Part shown: positions 40,185-44,169 of the stretch, piece after piece
Numbering within the stretch: position 1 is the first letter of the stretch
How the letters are laid out: each line of letters begins with the position of its first letter
Assembly: GCF_000787815.1 (NCBI RefSeq)
Contig: NZ_BBPO01000008.1
Coordinates: forward strand, 115,609-159,777
From: Streptacidiphilus neutrinimicus
GTDB taxonomy: Bacteria; Actinomycetota; Actinomycetes; Streptomycetales; Streptomycetaceae
Direction: 5' to 3'
DNA: 44,169 nt
Notes under the pieces: generated by a model
Told to the model about the DNA's origin: nothing
What the model saw: the letters and a program-made list of their open reading frames with translations, nothing else
Database searches by the model: none
Made by a program: the position numbers and the translations under genes

Positions 40185-40583
40185 CTACGCCGGGCGCGCG
40201 GGCTGCGGCGCGAGCAGGAGGCTCTCGGTGTCGGTCAGGGCGAGCAATCGCGCAACCGGCGGTGCCGGGTGGTGCAGTCGCACGGATGCTCCGATGGCCG
40301 CGGCGCGGTGGTAGGCGTCCAGGAACGCGCTCAGGCCGCTGCAGTCGCAGAAGCCGACGTGGGTGAGCTCGACATCGATCGTGCGCGCGCCATCGAGCAG
40401 GCACCGCGTCAGGGCTCGGCGGACCAGTGAGACGGAATCCAGATCGATGTCGCCGATCAGGGTGATCTCCGCACTGCTCCCACGATCGTGCCGCTCGACT
40501 GCCAACGTCGCCGCCCCCGCTCGGGGCTGGGGAAGGCTGTGGCTGACCATCAGGCGTCGAGTGACGACGCTTTCCGCGGACAT
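40185..40583 (-). CDS. STAS-domain anti-sigma factor antagonist
   Basis: The 132-residue protein is called from ATG 40583, with GAGGAGA five bases upstream; the longer open frame before it is low-complexity. STAS features are SSAEITLIGDIDLDSVSLVR, ARTIDVELTHVGFCDCSGLS and ASVRLHHPAPPVARLLALT. The loop DCSGL carries the Ser phosphorylated in SpoIIAA/RsbV-type antagonists. In those systems the unphosphorylated form binds the anti-sigma kinase and frees the sigma factor. The PP2C phosphatase at 27155 is a possible partner, though the genes are 12 kb apart. Confidence 0.9.
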   Translation of the reverse strand: MSAESVVTRRLMVSHSLPQPRAGAATLAVERHDRGSSAEITLIGDIDLDSVSLVRRALTRCLLDGARTIDVELTHVGFCDCSGLSAFLDAYHRAAAIGASVRLHHPAPPVARLLALTDTESLLLAPQPARPA

Positions 40584-40860
40584 CCAGATCTCCTCGGCCG
40601 TCTCGTCCGTGAGACCGCCGGGGGCTGGGGCAGCCGGAGCAAGGCCGCAGTTGCGACCTGAGGCCGGGCGTCGGGGGAGCCGCGTCGTACCGGCCTCGAC
40701 CGTGCGCGCCGACCAGGCAAACAGGTGTTCTGCTGGGAACTCTACGACGTGCCGAGGCCGTCTGCTGTCACGCGGACCAGTCACGGAACCCGCTCACGGA
40801 CCCCGGAGCCTCGTCGCAGCGCGTCCCACTCCTCCCGCGGTCGGCCCGGGCCGGGCAGGG

Positions 40861-41862
40861 TCAGATCCGGGTGAGCGGCTCGTCGGGGCTGAAGGCAGTG
40901 GGCCATGAAGCGGCGCGAGTACGGGCGACGTCGGCGCGCAGGCGGGCCTTGCCTAGTTCGCCGAACGGCGGGGCCTGTGAGGGCAGCATCGCCGGCGCGG
41001 AGTCGAAGCCCTGCTGGACGGGGACGGGGTGGAGCAGGGCTTGCAGGAGCTCGGCGTCCGAGGGTGCGAGCCCGTGGTGGGTCTCGGCCGGGGCGGGCAC
41101 CGGGCGGGACTGGGTGTCGAAGAAGCGCAGCATCTCGACGGGGAAAGGCATCACCAGGGTGCTGTTCTTCTCCGCAGAGACGTCCACGACGGTCTGCAGC
41201 AGCCGGAGTTGGAGTGCGCCGGGAGTGTCGGCCATCACGGCCGCCGCCTCGGAGAGTTTCTGGGAGGCCTGAAACTCGCCGTCGGCGGCGATCACGCGGG
41301 CGCGGCGTTCACGCTCCGCCTCGGCCTGCTTGGACATGGAGCGCATCATCTGGTCGGGCAGGGCGATGTCCTTGATCTCGACGCGTTCGATGCGCAGTCC
41401 CCAGGGTTCCTCGGTCGGGGCGTCCATGACCTGTTTGAGTTCGGCGTTGATCTGGTCGCGGTCGGACAGCAGGGTGTCCAGGTCGGCGCGGCCGATGACG
41501 GAGCGGAGCGAGGTCTGGGCGATCTGGGAGACGGCGTGGGGGTAGTTGTTGACGTTGACCAGGGCTTTGACGGGGTCGATGACGCGGAAGTAGACGACGG
41601 CGTCGACGGTGACCGTGACGTTGTCGGCGGTGATGGCTCCCTGGGTGGCGACGCCGAGGACCTCGGTCTGGACCGAGACCTTCCGCATCCGGTCGCCGAT
41701 CGGGCGGATCAGCCGCAAGCCCGGATCGCGCATGCCCGGCAGGAGCCGGCCGAACCGGAAGACGACACCCTTCTCGTACTGCTGCACGGTGCGCAGGCTG
41801 AGCGAGACCAGGACGAGGGCGGCGATCGCGAGGAGTACCGCGACAGTGATCAGGATGATCAC
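40861..41862 (-). CDS. Slipin (SPFH/band 7 membrane protein)
   Basis: The 333-residue protein is called from GTG 41862, ten bases after GAAGGA; the longer open frame reads through a hairpin and is unlikely. An N-terminal membrane anchor (IILITVAVLLAIAALVLVSL) is followed by the SPFH domain: RTVQQYEKGVVFRFGRLLPG, PGLRLIRPIGDRMRKVSVQT, VTVDAVVYFRVIDPVKALVN and WGLRIERVEIKDIALPDQMM. The C-terminal helix (QAEAERERRARVIAADGEFQ) is typical of slipins. These proteins organise membrane microdomains. No nfeD partner is adjacent. Confidence 0.92.
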   Translation of the reverse strand: MIILITVAVLLAIAALVLVSLSLRTVQQYEKGVVFRFGRLLPGMRDPGLRLIRPIGDRMRKVSVQTEVLGVATQGAITADNVTVTVDAVVYFRVIDPVKALVNVNNYPHAVSQIAQTSLRSVIGRADLDTLLSDRDQINAELKQVMDAPTEEPWGLRIERVEIKDIALPDQMMRSMSKQAEAERERRARVIAADGEFQASQKLSEAAAVMADTPGALQLRLLQTVVDVSAEKNSTLVMPFPVEMLRFFDTQSRPVPAPAETHHGLAPSDAELLQALLHPVPVQQGFDSAPAMLPSQAPPFGELGKARLRADVARTRAASWPTAFSPDEPLTRI

Positions 41863-41891
41863 GATGTTCACATCCTTCGATGGTTCGTCAC

Positions 41892-41947
41892 GCTTCGCCG
41901 CGCGGACGGGTGTCGCCAGCTGGGGACACCCGTCCGCGCGGCGAAGC
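41892..41947. terminator. Perfect 23-bp hairpin upstream of slipin
   Basis: Arms 41892-41914 and 41925-41947 are exact reverse complements, with loop GCCAGCTGGG. It lies between the small membrane protein gene (stop 41979) and the slipin start on the minus strand. It is probably the terminator of the DUF5994 transcript, and it also lies in the slipin leader if transcription reads through. Confidence 0.7.
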
Positions 41948-41978
41948 AGGTTCAGGAGCAGCGCCTGGCGCGTCGCCG

Positions 41979-42158
41979 TCAGGGACGGTGAAGTGTCGGC
42001 CGGGCCGCGGGGCTTCGTCGGTGGAGGCGCCAACGGTGCGGCTGGGCTGCCGTCGGCGACATGGCGTGGCGGGCGTTGGCCAGCTGGATCAGCAGCACGC
42101 AGGCGTAGATCATGGCACCGATCGCGAGCACGGTGAGGAGCGTCGTCACCGTTCTCAC
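41979..42158 (-). CDS. Small membrane protein coupled to DUF5994
   Basis: The 59-residue protein is called from GTG 42158, whose GTGA overlaps the DUF5994 stop codon; GTG 42149 is an alternative. One membrane helix (TLLTVLAIGAMIYACVLLIQ) is followed by a basic tail rich in Arg and His. The function is unknown. Translational coupling to DUF5994 suggests the two products are made together. Confidence 0.7.
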   Translation of the reverse strand: MRTVTTLLTVLAIGAMIYACVLLIQLANARHAMSPTAAQPHRWRLHRRSPAARPTLHRP

Positions 42159-42772
42159 CTGCCTGAGGACACGCTGATGCGGCCGATGGGCATGATCAGC
42201 GGAACGGACCGTGCCGCGCCGCCCTCGGATTCCCATGCGGCTTCCGCGCCGATGTCACGGGCCGGGGCGTCGGCCGCGTTGGTCGCGTCGTCGACGCTGC
42301 GGTCGCGTTCGGCGGCGAGCAGGGCGCTCGCGGCGGACGAGCCGGCCGGGTCGCCCGCGGCGGCCATCAGCCGGGCGGCGGCCGCCTGGCTGGTTTGCGG
42401 TGGGATGACGAGCAGGTCCCAACGGCCCGTGCGGTAGGACAGGAGCAGGAGCTTGTGCGGGTCCTGCTCGGTGGTGAACCAGCCGACCTTGACCACATGT
42501 CCCCGGACCGGAACCTCGCGGGGCAGCGACTCCCAGTGGCGAGGGTTCACGTTGACCCTGGTGATCCGCCCCCACACCCGGTCCAACGTGGGGATGAGTG
42601 AGGGCAGTTCGCGAAGGAGGTCGTCGGAGTGCGGCCACCAGGCGCCGTCCAGGGCGCCGACGGGGAGGCCGCCGCCTCCGGCGGCGGGCCGCAGGGCGAG
42701 GCGCAGCACGGGGGATTCCGTGCGGGGCGGGGGAAGGGCGACCGAAGGTGGTCGCATGAGTGACACGGACAT
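42155..42772 (-). CDS. DUF5994 family protein, copy 3
   Basis: The 205-residue protein is called from ATG 42772, where the conserved leader ends. DUF5994 hallmarks are ALDGAWWPHSDDLLRELPSL, WGRITRVNVNPRHWESLP, VGWFTTEQDPHKLLLLSYRT and DLLVIPPQTSQAAAARLMAA. It is close to copy 1 in the core but has a different C-terminal tail (EAAWESEGGAARSVPLIMPI). The role is unknown. A sigma-B-like promoter lies upstream, and the small membrane protein gene overlaps its stop. Confidence 0.86.
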   Translation of the reverse strand: MSVSLMRPPSVALPPPRTESPVLRLALRPAAGGGGLPVGALDGAWWPHSDDLLRELPSLIPTLDRVWGRITRVNVNPRHWESLPREVPVRGHVVKVGWFTTEQDPHKLLLLSYRTGRWDLLVIPPQTSQAAAARLMAAAGDPAGSSAASALLAAERDRSVDDATNAADAPARDIGAEAAWESEGGAARSVPLIMPIGRISVSSGR

Positions 42773-42874
42773 GATGCGCGTCCTGTCCCCGGACCCGCGC
42801 GCAGGCCCGGCGTCGGCGTTCGCCGAGAACGACAGGGGCACTGCAGCCGGTGTGCGGAAAACCCTCGGTACCTT
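42770..42874 (-). promoter_or_regulatory. Conserved structured leader, DUF5994 copy 3
   Basis: This 105-bp leader ends with the ATG. The outer stem CCTGTC/GACAGG and the hairpin TCGGC-GAAC-GCCGA are identical to those of copy 1. The second hairpin is GGGCCTG-CGCG-CGGGTCC, where G-U replaces G-C or A-U pairs seen in other copies, so pairing is kept. The GGGGACAGG ribosome-binding site is partly inside the outer stem. Confidence 0.65.
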
Positions 42875-42878
42875 TGTT

Positions 42879-42903
42879 CTACCCTGCGGCAGCGATGTGA
42901 ACC
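42879..42903 (-). promoter_or_regulatory. Sigma-B-like promoter of DUF5994 copy 3
   Basis: On the minus strand GGTT (42903-42900) is separated by 15 bases from GGGTAG (42884-42879). This fits the Streptomyces SigB-type consensus GNNT-N14-16-GGGTA(C/T) except for the last base. It lies just before the conserved leader, so stress sigma control is plausible. Confidence 0.5.
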
Positions 42904-43256
42904 GATGCGAGGCGCCCGATCCGGCCCAGGCCACCCAGGCCGTACCAGGTCGGGCCGCCGGTGGCCGTCACGGTCGTCCTGTTCGTCGCCTTCGCCGCTG
43001 CCCTGTCCTGTCTCGGGATCGGCCGGTGCGGCGCGGCGCGCAGCGCAGCCCTGAGCCGGATGCAGGGCGGCACACCGGGACGGCCGGCTGGGCTGTCCAC
43101 GCAGTCCGCCAGGACAGCCGGGCGCGGATGCCAGAAGATGTTCCTGGGCAGTCGAGGCTTCCCCGGGCGCCCGGGACCGTATGCAGGGGTCTCATCAGAC
43201 CGCCCCACGTATCGTGCCGCAGGCCCGCTGAGGGCCGAGGACGAAGGAGCCCACTG
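42904..43256. other. Divergent intergenic region
   Basis: This is about 350 bp between the DUF5994 promoter (minus) and the next plus-strand gene. A GTG-started frame near 42961 encodes one hydrophobic stretch, but nothing else supports it as a gene. Confidence 0.35.
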
Positions 43257-43532
43257 GTGAATACCCGCGCGAACACATGGGCGACCTGGACCACCGAGGG
43301 CATCTTCTCCGGGCACGGTGGAGTGCAGACGGAGGAGGGGGACGTCCTCCAGGGCGAGGTGACCGTGCACACCACCTGGAGCGGCGGTCAGGCCAGCATC
43401 ACGGTGCAGTACGTGGGGGCCGAGGACTGGTACACGCTGCAGGGCAGTCCGCTTCCGGCGGGCGACGAGGAGACCGCGCGGAGCCTGCACCAGGCAGCGG
43501 TGAAGACGGTCCAGCGGGGGCGCGGGGCGTAG
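43257..43532 (+). CDS. Conserved hypothetical protein
   Basis: The 91-residue protein starts at GTG 43257, with AAGGAG seven bases upstream. It contains WATWTTEGIFSGHGGVQTEE, VLQGEVTVHTTWSGGQASIT and VQYVGAEDWYTLQGSPLP, a pattern seen in short conserved Streptomyces hypothetical proteins. It appears to be a small beta-rich cytoplasmic domain. The function is unknown. Confidence 0.75.
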   Translation: MNTRANTWATWTTEGIFSGHGGVQTEEGDVLQGEVTVHTTWSGGQASITVQYVGAEDWYTLQGSPLPAGDEETARSLHQAAVKTVQRGRGA

Positions 43533-43619
43533 CCGTGACGACGGACCCGGACGTCCTGCGACGGCGCCTCGCGGAACAGGAGCGACGGGACCGGGGCCCG
43601 GACCGGACCGGAGGCGGCC

Positions 43620-44039
43620 ATGGCGCGGGTGACGATTCACGGCGGTGACCTGGTGGTCCGGCCCTCCTGGCGGGAACGAGCGGTGATGCGGTACGGGCTC
43701 GTGCGGGCACCGCTCGCGGCCGTGGCGCGCGTCGAGGTGCTCGCCGAGCCATGGCGTTGCCTGCGCGGCAGCAGAGAGAGCGGACTGTCGATCCCCGACA
43801 GGGCGTGGCTGGGAGTGTGGCGGCACCCGGCCGGGCGTGACTGGATCGCGGTACGTCCATGGCGTGGTCCTGTCCTGATGGTCGAGCTGCGGCCGCCGGC
43901 CGAGTTCGCCCGCGTCGCCCTCTCCGTTGTCGATCCGCAGGAGCAAGCGGCCCGCCTGCGCGGGGCCGTCGACGAGGCACTGGTGACGTGCGAGCCGCGC
44001 GGTGCCGACGCGGACCTGACTGCTCCGCCCCCGGTGTGA
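43620..44039 (+). CDS. Conserved hypothetical protein, PH-like
   Basis: The 139-residue protein starts at ATG 43620 after GGAGGCGGCC. The sequence VTIHGGDLVVRPSWRERAVM, APLAAVARVEVLAEPWRC, WRHPAGRDWIAVRPWRGPVL and MVELRPPAEFARVALSVVDP suggests a bacterial PH-like beta-sandwich ending in a helix. No signal peptide is seen. The function is unknown; family assignment is tentative. Confidence 0.72.
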   Translation: MARVTIHGGDLVVRPSWRERAVMRYGLVRAPLAAVARVEVLAEPWRCLRGSRESGLSIPDRAWLGVWRHPAGRDWIAVRPWRGPVLMVELRPPAEFARVALSVVDPQEQAARLRGAVDEALVTCEPRGADADLTAPPPV

Positions 44040-44169
44040 TCACCGAGGAGCAGCCTCGTCCTCGTCGAGGCGCGGCTCTTCCTGAGACCGAGCGGTGCGG
44101 ACCTCCGGACCTCACGGTCTACAGCGCCCGAACAGGGGCAGTGGGCATGCCCGTGGCCAGGGGCCCTAA

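Noticed and set aside
42961-43260. Possible small membrane protein from GTG 42961
   Set aside because: It has one hydrophobic stretch but no convincing ribosome-binding site, and low-complexity sequence follows; it overlaps the start of a better supported gene.
43535-43648. 37-codon frame between the last two genes
   Set aside because: No clear ribosome-binding site, charged low-complexity sequence, and overlap with the well-supported start at 43620.

Overview
The window is high-GC DNA with GTG and TTG starts, GC-rich third codon positions, and gene families typical of Streptomyces and close relatives: DUF5994 proteins, GAF-ANTAR proteins, secreted Rhs and FG-GAP proteins, SpoIIE-type PP2C phosphatases, STAS proteins and a 3' fragment of tRNA-Pro(GGG). 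It is most likely a Streptomyces-type chromosome segment in which an accessory part (about 1 to 27 kb) meets a stress and signalling part (about 27 to 44 kb).

1-13.9 kb: two minus-strand secreted proteins (a partial one entering from the left edge and a 1429-residue FG-GAP repeat protein) stand back to back with a large secreted Rhs polymorphic toxin. The Rhs protein runs signal peptide, YD/Rhs repeats, Rhs core, HINT protease, then a short C-terminal RNase of the barnase / RNase Sa (N1/T1) family with a visible Glu-Arg-His triad. The next gene encodes its likely immunity protein, a barstar-like domain behind a long unrecognised N-terminal region.

14-18.7 kb: an insertion-sequence graveyard. 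Two tandem remnants of one integrase-core transposase are followed by an IS3-family element split exactly at its orfA/orfB junction by an ISAzo13-family element, with a 3-bp target duplication.

18.7-27 kb: a decayed integrated island. Two identical 42-bp tRNA-Pro 3' halves lie in opposite orientation 6.3 kb apart, each near a doubled 11-bp repeat. Inside or beside them are a phosphorothioate-DNA-type HNH restriction endonuclease (with a decayed second 3' end), a truncated tyrosine integrase, a three-repeat protein, HtpG, a hypothetical protein, a STAS protein and a frameshifted HSP18-regulator-like gene.

27-44 kb: a stress/signalling cluster. It holds a PP2C phosphatase, STAS and two GAF-ANTAR proteins, CsbD, PRC-barrel, CBS and CorA proteins, a GNAT-AAA+ fusion, PRPP synthase, inorganic pyrophosphatase, a TetR repressor with three matching palindromes, a slipin, and three DUF5994 genes plus one remnant.

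The most novel signal is a 105-bp leader found three times, each ending exactly at the start codon of a DUF5994 gene or remnant. It can fold into an outer stem enclosing two hairpins, with the probable ribosome-binding site inside the outer stem.
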